From NCBI GenBank assembly GCA_035378985.1, contig DAOSUR010000006.1, positions 1-64,000 on the forward strand: a DNA stretch of 64,000 nucleotides. Reading direction: 5' to 3'. This DNA is from Anaerohalosphaeraceae bacterium. Its GTDB lineage: Bacteria; Planctomycetota; Phycisphaerae; Sedimentisphaerales; Anaerohalosphaeraceae. Below the pieces are notes generated by a model that did no database searches, was not told the origin of the DNA, and was given only the letters and a program-made list of their open reading frames with translations. Made by a program: the position numbers and the translations under genes. Positions 18,420 to 26,837 of the stretch are shown piece by piece (the stretch's first letter is position 1; the number at the start of each line of letters is the position of its first letter).

Positions 18420-18593
18420 ATGCAGGAATACGAAACACTGAAAGCTCTGGTGGCTGAAATCGAAGCCGATATTAACAAAGCCGAAGGGGGAAACAAAGCG
18501 GCTGGAACAAGGGTCCGTAAACAAATGCAGGCAATCAAGCAGGCCGCCCAGAGTGTTCGAAATAAAATCCTCGAACTTCGTGTGGAAGAATAG
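18420..18593 (+). CDS. histone H1-like (Hc1-type) small basic protein
   Basis: A 57-residue helical protein with the stretch EGGNKAAGTRVRKQMQ, characteristic of the conserved N-terminal domain of Chlamydia Hc1-type histone H1-like proteins found also in planctomycetes and Bdellovibrio. It lacks the long lysine/alanine-rich tail of Hc1, so it may be a small nucleoid-associated protein. The start at 18420 is set by an AGGAGG site 7 nt upstream; a longer in-frame ORF begins at 18360 and is unlikely. It has its own near-consensus promoter, consistent with high expression. Confidence 0.78.
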   Translation: MQEYETLKALVAEIEADINKAEGGNKAAGTRVRKQMQAIKQAAQSVRNKILELRVEE

Positions 18594-18679
18594 CTGAAAA
18601 TCGCTCCGTTTAATTTCTCAACCCCCCAGCAGGCGGGTATGGACAGTTTGAGTTTCCTGAAAAAGGGAAAAGGGAAATT

Positions 18680-19153
18680 ATGCCTCCGCAGTTTCTGTTT
18701 CCATACAAAGAACTGGACTTAAATCACATTGAATTCGACCGTGCCGCCATTGCACAGGTAAATCCTCAATCCTATGAAATGGCCCAACTGGATGCAATTG
18801 TATGGTATGATTTGTCCAAAATGATGGCTCTCGGATACAAGGATGTCACCCCGAACGAATTCTGGGTCCGGGGACATATTCCCGGCCGCCCGATTATGCC
18901 GGGGGTCATTATGGTTGAAGCCGCTGCTCAGCTTTGCAGTTTCTTTATGAAAAAAATCTACGGACTGGAGGGCTTTATCGGCTTTTCCGGAATCGAACAG
19001 ACCAAATTCCGAGAAACCGTTGTTCCGGGCAGCCGACTGTATCTGCTCGGCCATATTACACGAGTCCGAAGCCGCCAGTTTGAGGGGATTGTTCAGGGTG
19101 TGGTAAACGATAAAATGGTTTTTGATACGGTCATCAGCGGGATGAGAGTATAG
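18680..19153 (+). CDS. FabZ-like 3-hydroxyacyl-ACP dehydratase
   Basis: Hotdog-fold protein of 157 residues with the FabZ active-site segment RGHIPGRPIMPGVIMVEAAAQ; the histidine and the downstream glutamate correspond to the catalytic pair of FabZ/FabA. The canonical GHFPGHP is here GHIPGRP, a variation seen in FabZ paralogues. The N-terminal 50 residues, including YKELDLNHIEFD and a conserved-looking QLDAIVWYD, differ from housekeeping FabZ, so this is likely a paralogue acting on a special acyl chain. AAGGGAAA precedes the ATG. The next gene begins with GTG immediately after the TAG. Confidence 0.82.
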   Translation: MPPQFLFPYKELDLNHIEFDRAAIAQVNPQSYEMAQLDAIVWYDLSKMMALGYKDVTPNEFWVRGHIPGRPIMPGVIMVEAAAQLCSFFMKKIYGLEGFIGFSGIEQTKFRETVVPGSRLYLLGHITRVRSRQFEGIVQGVVNDKMVFDTVISGMRV

Positions 19154-20281
19154 GTGGACAATCGTTTTGAAAACCTCTTCGAATATAAGCAAATCCTGAC
19201 CAATGAAACACCCCGTTCCTTGCCCAATGAACGGGGTGTTCTTCTTTTTACAGACTCAAACCATCAGCCCATCCAGCTCCTTTTCACAGCAAGCATCCGA
19301 CGCACCGTGCTTTCCAAATGGGCTGAACCTCTCGACGAAACCTCCCGCAAGACCTCTCTTCGCACGGCAGCATCGGCGGTCTTCTACACCCTTCTTGCTT
19401 GCGAATATCACAGCCATTGGTTCTATAATCGTCTGACTCATCTTCTCTTCCCCCAGAAGGAACGAGAGATGTTGTCCTTGCCGCCGGCTCATTGTGTCCG
19501 CCTCAGCCCCCGGGAGCAATGGGCGGCTTTCATGGTCTCTTCGCAGCCATTCAAAGACGGCACCGCCCATTACTGGGGCCCCTTTCCAACCCGCCAGGCA
19601 GCTGATTTCTTTGCACGCGCGTGGAATGATGTTTTCTGTCTGTGCCGAAACCGCGCCCTGGCTTTAGGAGGAGGCGGCTCCAAATGCACCTATTTCCAAA
19701 TGAACCTCTGTCCGGCCGACTGTGTGAAAAAAGAGCAGGACATGCCCTATCCGGAACGACTCAAACAAGCCCTCCGTGCTGCTCAATCTTCCCCACTTTC
19801 TTTGACGACGGAATTAACAGAACGGATGAAGGTGCTGGCCGCTCAATTACAATTTGAGCAAGCCCAGGTTATCAAAAAGCAGATTGAATCACTCGAAAAA
19901 CTCCAAACCACCCCCTACCGCTGGACCACAAATCTCAACACGTTAAAAATCCTGCATATTGCGGAGAATCGTCGCCTTCGCCTCAATAAACAATCGGTTC
20001 CTCTCTACCAGCCGTTCCTGATTACCGGTCAAACCGCAGAAAAACTGCCTCCCTTTACACTCAATTCTGCTGAAAAATTACTCGAAGCTGTACAGACCCC
20101 GCCCGGCCGGTGTTTCCTGGAACCCTCCAATCCATCCGAACACCTTTCCCTGCTGTCCCTATTTCTTTACAAAACTCGTCCGCCCGGACTTTGGCTGAAT
20201 CTGAACGAACCGCTCAAACCGGAGCAGCTCAGAACCCAAATTACTGAATCCTTCGAGAAAACCCCTACCGAAAACCAATAA
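19154..20281 (+). CDS. UvrC-like protein with degenerate GIY-YIG domain and UVR motif
   Basis: This 375-residue protein resembles a UvrC lacking its C-terminal nuclease half. Residues about 28-56 (RGVLLFTDSNHQPIQLLFTA) align with the UvrC GIY-YIG start, but the catalytic GVY tyrosine and the YVGKA tyrosine are replaced. A cysteine cluster (SKCTYFQMNLCPADCVKK, about 175-192) parallels the UvrC cysteine region, and residues about 218-248 (MKVLAAQLQFEQAQVIKKQI) form a UVR helix pair that can bind UvrB. It starts with GTG right after the FabZ-like stop. It may be a non-catalytic UvrB partner; nuclease activity is doubtful. Confidence 0.7.
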   Translation: MDNRFENLFEYKQILTNETPRSLPNERGVLLFTDSNHQPIQLLFTASIRRTVLSKWAEPLDETSRKTSLRTAASAVFYTLLACEYHSHWFYNRLTHLLFPQKEREMLSLPPAHCVRLSPREQWAAFMVSSQPFKDGTAHYWGPFPTRQAADFFARAWNDVFCLCRNRALALGGGGSKCTYFQMNLCPADCVKKEQDMPYPERLKQALRAAQSSPLSLTTELTERMKVLAAQLQFEQAQVIKKQIESLEKLQTTPYRWTTNLNTLKILHIAENRRLRLNKQSVPLYQPFLITGQTAEKLPPFTLNSAEKLLEAVQTPPGRCFLEPSNPSEHLSLLSLFLYKTRPPGLWLNLNEPLKPEQLRTQITESFEKTPTENQ

Positions 20282-20306
20282 AAAAGGACGCCTTTTTCAG
20301 GCGTCC
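20276..20306 (-). terminator. rho-independent terminator of tRNA-Glu
   Basis: GGACGCC (20286-20292) pairs with GGCGTCC (20300-20306); on the minus strand the stem is followed by TTTTTTATT. It sits just past the 3' end of the minus-strand tRNA and also just after the UvrC-like stop. Confidence 0.8.
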
Positions 20307-20316
20307 GTTATTGATT

Positions 20317-20391
20317 TAGCCCCAAGGGGATTCGAACCCCTGTTGCCGGGTTGAAAACCCGGTGTCCTAGGCCTGCCTAGACGATGGGGCC
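20317..20391 (-). tRNA. tRNA-Glu (anticodon UUC)
   Basis: The reverse complement folds as a 75-nt cloverleaf. The acceptor pairs GGCCCCA with TGGGGCT, the D arm contains TCTAGG, and the anticodon stem CCGGG/CCCGG encloses TTTTCAA with anticodon TTC. The T arm is AGGGG/CCCCT around TTCGAAT and the discriminator is A. No 3' CCA is encoded. The pattern is that of bacterial glutamate tRNAs. Confidence 0.95.
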
Positions 20392-20406
20392 GCATCATTA
20401 TTTTCT

Positions 20407-20580
20407 TTATTGCATACTAATGGCCTCGACAGGGCATTCACTCACACACAAGCCGCAGTCTACGCACTTTTCCGGATCCACAACGGCCTTGCCTTCAATC
20501 ATCTCAATCGCTTCGCTCGGGCAGGCATCTACACACGTCCCGCACCCGGTACACACTTCTTTATCAACTTTTGCCGGCAT
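20407..20580 (-). CDS. 2[4Fe-4S] ferredoxin
   Basis: A 57-residue protein with two complete cluster motifs, CTGCGTCVDACP (Cys10, 13, 16, 20) and CVDCGLCVSECP (Cys39, 42, 45, 49). It is a low-potential bacterial-type ferredoxin carrying electrons in anaerobic metabolism. GGAGAA precedes the ATG, and a promoter candidate lies about 50 bp upstream. It lies just upstream of tRNA-Glu on the same strand, so the two may share a transcript ended by the terminator at 20276-20306. Confidence 0.93.
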   Translation of the reverse strand: MPAKVDKEVCTGCGTCVDACPSEAIEMIEGKAVVDPEKCVDCGLCVSECPVEAISMQ

Positions 20581-20632
20581 TGTATTCTCCTTTCCACATA
20601 TCCGGTTTCGCTACAGCTTTCGCAGGTGCAAA

Positions 20633-20661
20633 AGAGTACATAAAAAATGTATCAGACTCAA
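20633..20661 (-). promoter_or_regulatory. candidate promoter for ferredoxin and tRNA-Glu
   Basis: On the minus strand TTGAGT (20656-20661), 17-bp spacer, TACTCT (20633-20638), upstream of the ferredoxin ATG. Confidence 0.5.
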
Positions 20662-20737
20662 GATTTTTTTCTGTTTTTTCAACCAAAAAAATTGTCAAAC
20701 CACTCAATCCCCTAATTATATACGGATTATAGCCGAT

Positions 20738-23089
20738 TTAAGGATTCGCTTGTTCTGTCTGACCTTCGGGAGCCGCCGCCGGAACCGAGGCACCGAGGGC
20801 CTTTGCCATCTGTCGAACATACGGACTTGTATCATACTGGGCTGCCCAATTCAAAACCGCATCAAAATTCTTCGAATCAAGGCTGCTCAACAGATACAGT
20901 GTCATCATTCGAACAGGCCATCGGTCATGGGACAAATTCTCTGAAATGGAGCTAATCAGCGAAGAATCCAGCGTCAGCGATACGTCTGTAAAAGTCGAAA
21001 GGGTCTGCAATCGAATAATCCAGTCTTCATCCGCCAGCATACGGCGAACCGCATCCGCCAGCAGCGCAGGTTCCGCCCGCACAAAACGATACCCTACACG
21101 ATTCGCCAGAGCTGCCTGCTGTTCCGCCAGAAGCCCTGTAAACAATTCCGCCGAACGAAACTTCTGACCTTCCTTCCCTTTGGCCAGTCCGCTGAGCCGC
21201 TGGATCAGAAAATCATACGTCAAAACAATCCCCCGCCGGCGTATCGTCTGACGAACCGGCGCCGGATGAAGCAGAAGGTCCTGCCCGCTCATTTCCTCAG
21301 AATCCGTTCCGTCCACACGAAGAACAAAGTCAATCTCCACAGAGGCCTGCGGATAAGTCCGGAGCAGCCGACGAAGCGGCCCCGTCATCAGCTCGACCGT
21401 AACAGCCGCATGCTGTCCGGGCCGTATCGGCAGACTTGGACGAAGCGGAAAACGAACCAGAGACGGAAAAGACTGAACCAAATCTCCTCTCACCTCGGCA
21501 TCAATTCGAATGTCCCCATGGAGCATCCCCATCGGCCCAATCACCAGCAGCCGCGGGCCGATATTGTCAATCACAACCGTCGCCGGCATCTCACTTCCGT
21601 AGGGATACTCCGAACCGCTCATCCGCAGCTTCACCCGTACCATCTTCGACAGCGGAAGAAACTTCGGAGTCACTTCATCTCCGAACTCGGCCTTCAGATG
21701 CTGCAGGATTTCAGCAGGGGAAAAGGCCGGCAGATACTCGGAACCATTTACCTTCAGAACCTCCTGAGCCCTCCAGGCCACAAGGGTTTCCGGCCCCATC
21801 TGAACAATCTTTTTCAAAGGAACCAGAGCCGCTTCGCGGTTGTTTTCTTTCAGCAGAAAGACGGCCTGGGTAAACAAGGCCACCGGGTCGTTTTCATCCG
21901 CCTGTTCCAGGTACTGGCGGGCCAATTCTTCCTGTCCGTTTTGTGCCAACGCATAGGCAAAAAGCACCCGCGCCTGCGGACTGTCAGGCCGCCGGGAAAT
22001 GGCTTCGTGCCCCCACGCCAGGGCCTGCTCCGAGTCCGGCAGCACAAAACTGTAAAACCAGCTCAATTGCTCCGGCAGCACCTTGACTGATTCATCTCCA
22101 GCCCGGATTTGCCCGGCGGCTTTGCGGCCGGCAGTCTCCAGCCGTACACGCCCTTTCTCCGTTTGTCCCATTCGCATCAACGCCATCCCCGCCGCCGCCT
22201 CCAGCATCAAATCCTCACGGCCTTCCGTGCGGGCTTGTTCTGCCAGCACCACACATTGGCTGGCGGTCTTTTCCGACTGCAGGGCACACAGTGACCAGGG
22301 CAGAAGAAGTTCCCCCGGCAGCTGCTGCCCCGGATTCAGGTATCCGTACAGGTCTGCACAATATTGATAGGCCTGACAGGCGGATTCGTACAGCTGCACC
22401 TGCCGCAGGATATCCGCATAGGCCCTCGCTGCGCGAACATCCAGCGGATTCATCTCCAAAGTACGGCGAAGCTGAATCGTCAAAAGCCCCTGAGGCACAG
22501 CATCCTGGCTTATTTCGGCCATTTTTGAAAAGGCCAGCATATTATACGGATTCAGACTATAGGCATACTGCAAACGCTGAAAAGCCGTAGCCGTATCCGC
22601 CCGCTCCATTTCCAGCAACGCCAAATGGGTGGACAGTTCCGAGACAACCGCCGGATTTTTATTGCCGTATGTCCCGATCAGCCGTCCCAGCAGCATCTCC
22701 CGTTCCAGCCGTGTCTGAAGCCGTCCCAGCAAATATTCCACCCCTCCGGTGACAATCGCCAGATTCGCACGTTCATCAATATATTGCCGAAGTGCATCGC
22801 GAACGGAACGGGAATAATCGTTCGGATTCGCACCGGCCGAGGCGGCCACCTTCAGCAGCATCTCCTGCGCGGAAGTCAGCTGGGGGTCCAGGGCCGCCGC
22901 CGCCTCCAGAAACGTCATCGTAATCTCGATGGTTCGGGAGGAAAACGGGTCACCCGCATAAGCATCCATCGCTGCCTTGGCCAGAATCGCAGCCGCTGCC
23001 GGCGATGTAAACGTATCCTCTCCAGACGGAGCCGCTTTCACAAATCCCAAAACGCCGAACAAATATAAAAAAACCAGCCGTTGCTTCAT
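20738..23089 (-). CDS. exported TPR/HEAT-repeat protein
   Basis: This is a 783-residue protein with a signal peptide (residues 1-19, cleavage near VKAAP). Residues about 150-470 contain degenerate TPR-type helical pairs (for example LLEMERADTATAFQRLQYAYSL and ARVLFAYALAQNGQEELARQYLEQA). A beta-rich region follows (about 480-610), and the C-terminal 110 residues resemble HEAT-like repeats (MLADEDWIIRLQTLSTF, LSHDRWPVRMMTLYLLSSL). No catalytic motif is seen. It is probably a periplasmic scaffold or assembly protein. It lies downstream of murJ on the same strand, with a gap of about 150 bp. Confidence 0.75.
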   Translation of the reverse strand: MKQRLVFLYLFGVLGFVKAAPSGEDTFTSPAAAAILAKAAMDAYAGDPFSSRTIEITMTFLEAAAALDPQLTSAQEMLLKVAASAGANPNDYSRSVRDALRQYIDERANLAIVTGGVEYLLGRLQTRLEREMLLGRLIGTYGNKNPAVVSELSTHLALLEMERADTATAFQRLQYAYSLNPYNMLAFSKMAEISQDAVPQGLLTIQLRRTLEMNPLDVRAARAYADILRQVQLYESACQAYQYCADLYGYLNPGQQLPGELLLPWSLCALQSEKTASQCVVLAEQARTEGREDLMLEAAAGMALMRMGQTEKGRVRLETAGRKAAGQIRAGDESVKVLPEQLSWFYSFVLPDSEQALAWGHEAISRRPDSPQARVLFAYALAQNGQEELARQYLEQADENDPVALFTQAVFLLKENNREAALVPLKKIVQMGPETLVAWRAQEVLKVNGSEYLPAFSPAEILQHLKAEFGDEVTPKFLPLSKMVRVKLRMSGSEYPYGSEMPATVVIDNIGPRLLVIGPMGMLHGDIRIDAEVRGDLVQSFPSLVRFPLRPSLPIRPGQHAAVTVELMTGPLRRLLRTYPQASVEIDFVLRVDGTDSEEMSGQDLLLHPAPVRQTIRRRGIVLTYDFLIQRLSGLAKGKEGQKFRSAELFTGLLAEQQAALANRVGYRFVRAEPALLADAVRRMLADEDWIIRLQTLSTFTDVSLTLDSSLISSISENLSHDRWPVRMMTLYLLSSLDSKNFDAVLNWAAQYDTSPYVRQMAKALGASVPAAAPEGQTEQANP

Positions 23090-23237
23090 TCCACTCTCCC
23101 TTTGGCCGCAGAAAAACAGTTGTCTGCTTCCGTTATCACTTCAGCCGCCCAGATGCATTCACATCCCTTTTCTTTACACCTCCGCATTATAAAAGAAAGC
23201 AATGGAAGCGTCAAACTTTCCCGACATAACTTCCCCT

Positions 23238-24866
23238 CTATTCTTCCGTTCCGCAAGAATCCCTGGTTTTCTTCCCAAGAACCGCTTTCCTTCCTGACAA
23301 GAGTGTAAGCATTTCATTGCCGCTCATCCAGGACCCAACAAGAAAAACCCCTCCGCAAATCCCTACCACCGCTCCGATTCGTATCAATTCATATCCAGTC
23401 CCCTTCGGCCAATCCCTCATCAGCCGCAAAACGAGCAATCCTGTCAGCGTCATCAGAATCGTACAGACAATCGTTTTCCAAAGAGTGCCCATCCATCCTT
23501 CAAACACATTTCCGCCCAGTTGTTTTCGAAGCGAAATCAACAAAATCCCCACCTGAAGATAGGAACACAGCGCGGTAGAAAGCGCCAGCCCCGCCGCCCC
23601 CATCGGCCAAATCAGCAGAAGATTCAAACAAACATTTACCCCCACCGCAGCGGCGGCCGTCATCGCCGGACGCCTGGACTGCCCGATGGCATAGTACACC
23701 CGCGTGACAATCTGCTGGCAGAAATATCCGCACAGTCCCAGACTGTAGCCGTACAAAATCCACGCCGTCGCCTTTGTATCCGCCGCTGTAAACGCCCCAC
23801 GCTCAAATAGAACCGCCACCAACGGCCGTCCGATGAGAATCATCCCTGCCGTGGCCGGCAGCGCAATAAAAAACGCTCCGCAGATTCCGCGCCGAATCGT
23901 CTCCAGCAGCTCTGTTTTATCCTCCCGGGCGGCCGTGCGGCTCAAAACCGGATAAATCGCCGTGGCCAGCGAAACTCCCAGAACCCCCAGCGGAAACTGA
24001 TAAAGCCGCTGCGCATAAAAAAGCCCCGAAACCGTCCCGGCCCAGACCGGATACCGAATCGTTTGTCCGAAAAGAAGGAAACTGTCCCCTTTCTCCGCCG
24101 AACCGGACAGAGACTTGGCGATAATATCATCCGCCAGCGTATTAATCTGCGTGGCCGTCAGTCCCAATATCATCGGCCCCATCAGCATCAGAATCGACCG
24201 AACCCCCTCCGAGCGAAACTCCCACGCAGGCCGCAGCTGAACACCGTAGCGTTTCATCGGCGCCGCCACCAGCAGCAGCTGACCGATGCCGACGGCAATG
24301 ACGGCCCAGGCCGTAAAATAAACCATCTTTTCCTTCGGCCAGCCCAACATTTTCCCGGAAATCACCAACGCCCCTATCAAAAAGATATTGAGCACCACAG
24401 GTGCCAGCGCCGGAGCGGCAAAATGCCGATGGCTGTTGAGAATCCCTCCCATCACCGCCGCCAGACAAATCATCACCATATACGGCATCATAATTGCCGT
24501 CAGTTTCAGCATCCGCCGTGTGCCCTCCAGCTCCGCCCCGAACTGCATATACCCCCAAATCCCCGCCCAAACCAAAAGCACGACAGCCGTCAAAATCAGA
24601 AAAACCGCCGTCAAAACCGTATTGGCCAGCCGATTGGCCTCTTTGGGGTCTTTTTCCAGATACCGGCTGTACACCGGGATAAAAGAGGTCGTTGCCGCCC
24701 CCTCGCCGAATATCCGACGCGAGAGATTGGGAATCTTAAACGCTATCGTCCAGGCATCAAACAAGTCGCTGCGGCCGAAAAAATACGCAAACGCCATATC
24801 CCGGACCATTCCCAAAATCCGGCTGATGACGGTCAAAACCGCAATCTGTCGAAATCCCTTTACCAT
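23238..24866 (-). CDS. murJ: lipid II flippase MurJ
   Basis: Polytopic MurJ/MviN-family protein of 542 residues with about 14 membrane spans. It flips lipid II across the inner membrane for peptidoglycan synthesis. Seen: ISRILGMVRDMAFAYFFGRSDLFDAWTIAFKIPN near the N terminus with the conserved arginines and the acidic residue, then ARRIFGEGAATTSFIPVY-like and YALGQSRRPA-like motifs (here YYAIGQSRRPA). The gene supports the presence of a peptidoglycan wall. comF lies 108 bp upstream on the same strand. Confidence 0.93.
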   Translation of the reverse strand: MVKGFRQIAVLTVISRILGMVRDMAFAYFFGRSDLFDAWTIAFKIPNLSRRIFGEGAATTSFIPVYSRYLEKDPKEANRLANTVLTAVFLILTAVVLLVWAGIWGYMQFGAELEGTRRMLKLTAIMMPYMVMICLAAVMGGILNSHRHFAAPALAPVVLNIFLIGALVISGKMLGWPKEKMVYFTAWAVIAVGIGQLLLVAAPMKRYGVQLRPAWEFRSEGVRSILMLMGPMILGLTATQINTLADDIIAKSLSGSAEKGDSFLLFGQTIRYPVWAGTVSGLFYAQRLYQFPLGVLGVSLATAIYPVLSRTAAREDKTELLETIRRGICGAFFIALPATAGMILIGRPLVAVLFERGAFTAADTKATAWILYGYSLGLCGYFCQQIVTRVYYAIGQSRRPAMTAAAAVGVNVCLNLLLIWPMGAAGLALSTALCSYLQVGILLISLRKQLGGNVFEGWMGTLWKTIVCTILMTLTGLLVLRLMRDWPKGTGYELIRIGAVVGICGGVFLVGSWMSGNEMLTLLSGRKAVLGKKTRDSCGTEE

Positions 24867-24974
24867 TCTAAGTTTATCCGCAAAAAAGAGTTAACAGTCT
24901 TTTCGGCCAAAATCCACTCGCAACCCCAATAAATCCGGGACAGGTCAGACAGCCCCCTTGTGTTTCGCGGTCTG

Positions 24975-25742
24975 TCAATCGAATTCCGCCGTGTCTGCCA
25001 CAGCGGCCACCAGTGCATAAACCTTTTGTGCACCAGCCCTTTTGAGAACCCTGGCACATTCATTCAGCGTAGCCCGGCTGGTGGTAATATCATCCAGAAG
25101 GCAAACGGACGCCCCCTCAAACAGATGCCTTTTTCGAACGGCAAAAGCCCCTTTGACATTTCTCCGCCTTTGGGCACTCATCAGGTTCCACTGCCTTCGG
25201 GTGTACCGAACACGAACCAAATCCCGGCAAATAGGCACTTCGAGTCCCTTAAGCGCCTTTGCCAATAAATCCGACTGATTGAATCCTCTTTGCAGACGCC
25301 GCAGCCAGTGCAGAGGAACCGGCACCAGGTAGTCGACTTGCCCCCAGGAACGACTCTCAAACACAGCCCTTAAAAACGGACCGAAAAAGTCCGCCAGCTC
25401 TGTTCTTTCCTGAAATTTCAGCCGCAGCAGCAAATCCCGCAAGACGGAATCATACTGCCCCACCCGCAGAATGCCGTCCGTCAGAATCCGCTGTCCCTCG
25501 CATCGACCGCACCCCTCCGGCAGATGTCCATAAGGGCCGACCGTCAGACCGCATCGGCGGCAGTAATCCTGTCCGGTTGTGCGGGCAAAATCCTGCCAGC
25601 AGCGTCTGCATAGAAAGGTTCCCTCCTCCGGAAAGGCCCCGCACAAGAGGCACTGTCGAGGCCAAAGCATCGCCGCCGCTCCCTGCCCCCAGGGCAGCAG
25701 ACGCTTTCGAAAAAACAACCCAAGATGCTCAAGTACCTGCAT
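24975..25742 (-). CDS. comF: ComF-family phosphoribosyltransferase-like protein
   Basis: Protein of about 255 residues with an N-terminal double zinc ribbon (CLLCG, CRRC, CRRCG, CGRC pairs within residues about 30-80) and a C-terminal PRTase fold with LLDDITTSRATLNECARVL. ComF homologues take part in DNA uptake or DNA handling during natural transformation; the exact biochemistry is unsettled. The start is uncertain: the ATG used here has GGGAGG only 2 nt away, and an in-frame GTG lies 18 nt upstream. The pilin-like gene further upstream is compatible with a pilus-based uptake link but does not prove it. Confidence 0.85.
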   Translation of the reverse strand: MQVLEHLGLFFRKRLLPWGQGAAAMLWPRQCLLCGAFPEEGTFLCRRCWQDFARTTGQDYCRRCGLTVGPYGHLPEGCGRCEGQRILTDGILRVGQYDSVLRDLLLRLKFQERTELADFFGPFLRAVFESRSWGQVDYLVPVPLHWLRRLQRGFNQSDLLAKALKGLEVPICRDLVRVRYTRRQWNLMSAQRRRNVKGAFAVRKRHLFEGASVCLLDDITTSRATLNECARVLKRAGAQKVYALVAAVADTAEFD

Positions 25743-25859
25743 TTCCTCCCGATACCACACCCGCCGAATGCAGGCAACTGTTTTTTCGCGTCACGGCCTC
25801 CCTACGTCCACCCCGCCCACATTATGATTGCGCCGCCCCCTGTTATTCCCGCGGCTTGT

Positions 25860-25881
25860 CCTTCGTAGCTTTCAGCGAAGG
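25860..25881. repeat. short inverted repeat (possible REP-like element)
   Basis: CCTTCG and CGAAGG flank a 10-nt loop, within the ~325-bp gap between comF and the pilin-like gene. It resembles dispersed palindromic elements common in planctomycete genomes, but copy number cannot be judged here. Confidence 0.35.
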
Positions 25882-25915
25882 AGGAAGGCGGGATTTGAAT
25901 CGACCGGCGCGGAAA

Positions 25916-25940
25916 TTAGCCCCGGGCGCAAGCCCGAGGG
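25916..25940 (+). repeat. REP-like hairpin with GCAA tetraloop
   Basis: The sequence TTAGCCCCGGGCGCAAGCCC and following bases forms a GGGC/GCCC stem capped by GCAA. It has the same layout as the inverted copy at 25971-25992, so the two form a head-to-head pair. Confidence 0.45.
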
Positions 25941-25970
25941 AAAGGAGATGGGATTTTCGTTCTCTTTTTT

Positions 25971-25992
25971 CCCGCCCTTACGGACGGGGCTA
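25971..25992 (-). repeat. REP-like hairpin, inverted partner
   Basis: On the minus strand TAGCCCCGTCCGTAAGGGCG echoes the layout of the plus-strand element at 25916-25940 (TAGCCCCG, loop, G/C arm, GGGAAA). A paired inverted arrangement is typical of REP/BIME elements. The intergenic region 25761-26066 holds no gene that I can support. Confidence 0.45.
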
Positions 25993-26066
25993 TCCTCTGC
26001 TACCCAGCGGTCAGCGGAAAAGATGGGGGTTAAAATCTCCTCTCTGCAAAGTTTTGTTTGCGGCTG

Positions 26067-26837
26067 TTAATTCAAATCATACAGGCGGTTATCCGGCGAC
26101 AGAAAGCCCGTTCCCTCCGCAATCATCTTCTTGTCCTCCGGATAAGTCTCCGTATAGCGGTCCGCCAGCGTGTCTGCGTGTCCGTCGCAAAAAGCTGCAT
26201 TTGTTTTTCGGCAATGCCGAAATCCCTGCGTTCCGGCATATCGGCCGCTGAAACTCCAATCTCCCGGATTGGCCCACGGTGCCCGCATAAACTTATTCGC
26301 CCCTTCCGCATACTGTCCGTCTCCGAACAAGACCGTCTGGGCCGGATTGCGAACCTGATAATATTTGGCCGGTTCCGGGATGCTCTCGGCACTGCCGTGC
26401 CCGATATAACTGGTGTTGTAATTGTAGCCCGTAAACGGCTCGCCGCCTGCATTGTCCGGTCCTCGAAAGCCCGGGCACTGCTGAATCTCCATCGAATCGC
26501 CGCTTTGCCACAAAATGCCGGGTTCCCAGGTAAAAATTCGCCGCCCGTCGCCCCAGCTCTGGGTCGTAATATAATCCCACGCAATCGTCCGGATTTGACT
26601 CCAGTCGGAAGAGGCCGCAGTTCGATAGGCCATTGGATAGAATCCGTTATAGCAGGCTGTATAAGCCGACGCCGCCAGGGCACACTGCCGCAGCTTGCTC
26701 AGACACAGCACGGACTGCCCTTGCGCGCGGGCCTGCCTGAGTGCCGGCATCAAAAGACCGGCCAAAAGCACCAGACAGGCCAAAACCGCCAACACTTCCG
26801 TCAGCGTAAATCCCCGGCTCTTTCTATTCAACGCCAT
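26067..26837 (-). CDS. pseudopilin-like protein with prepilin signal and H-X9-DG motif
   Basis: A 256-residue protein that begins with a class III prepilin signal (SRGFTLTEVLAVLACLVLLAGLLMPAL): cleavage after Gly9 and Glu at +5 of the mature chain, then a hydrophobic helix. The C terminus holds an exact H-X9-DG motif (HCRKTNAAFCDGH), the processing-associated signature of the very large DUF1559-like pseudopilin families of planctomycetes. It overlaps the end of the upstream dockerin gene by 14 nt and is therefore the last gene of the cobalamin-riboswitch operon. It is probably part of, or secreted by, a type II secretion/pilus-like system. Confidence 0.85.
   Translation of the reverse strand: MALNRKSRGFTLTEVLAVLACLVLLAGLLMPALRQARAQGQSVLCLSKLRQCALAASAYTACYNGFYPMAYRTAASSDWSQIRTIAWDYITTQSWGDGRRIFTWEPGILWQSGDSMEIQQCPGFRGPDNAGGEPFTGYNYNTSYIGHGSAESIPEPAKYYQVRNPAQTVLFGDGQYAEGANKFMRAPWANPGDWSFSGRYAGTQGFRHCRKTNAAFCDGHADTLADRYTETYPEDKKMIAEGTGFLSPDNRLYDLN

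Noticed and set aside
18680..20281. Amber readthrough joining the FabZ-like and UvrC-like genes (TAG followed by GTG in frame)
   Set aside because: Each product has normal boundaries and unrelated function; adjacent stop/start with translational coupling explains it.
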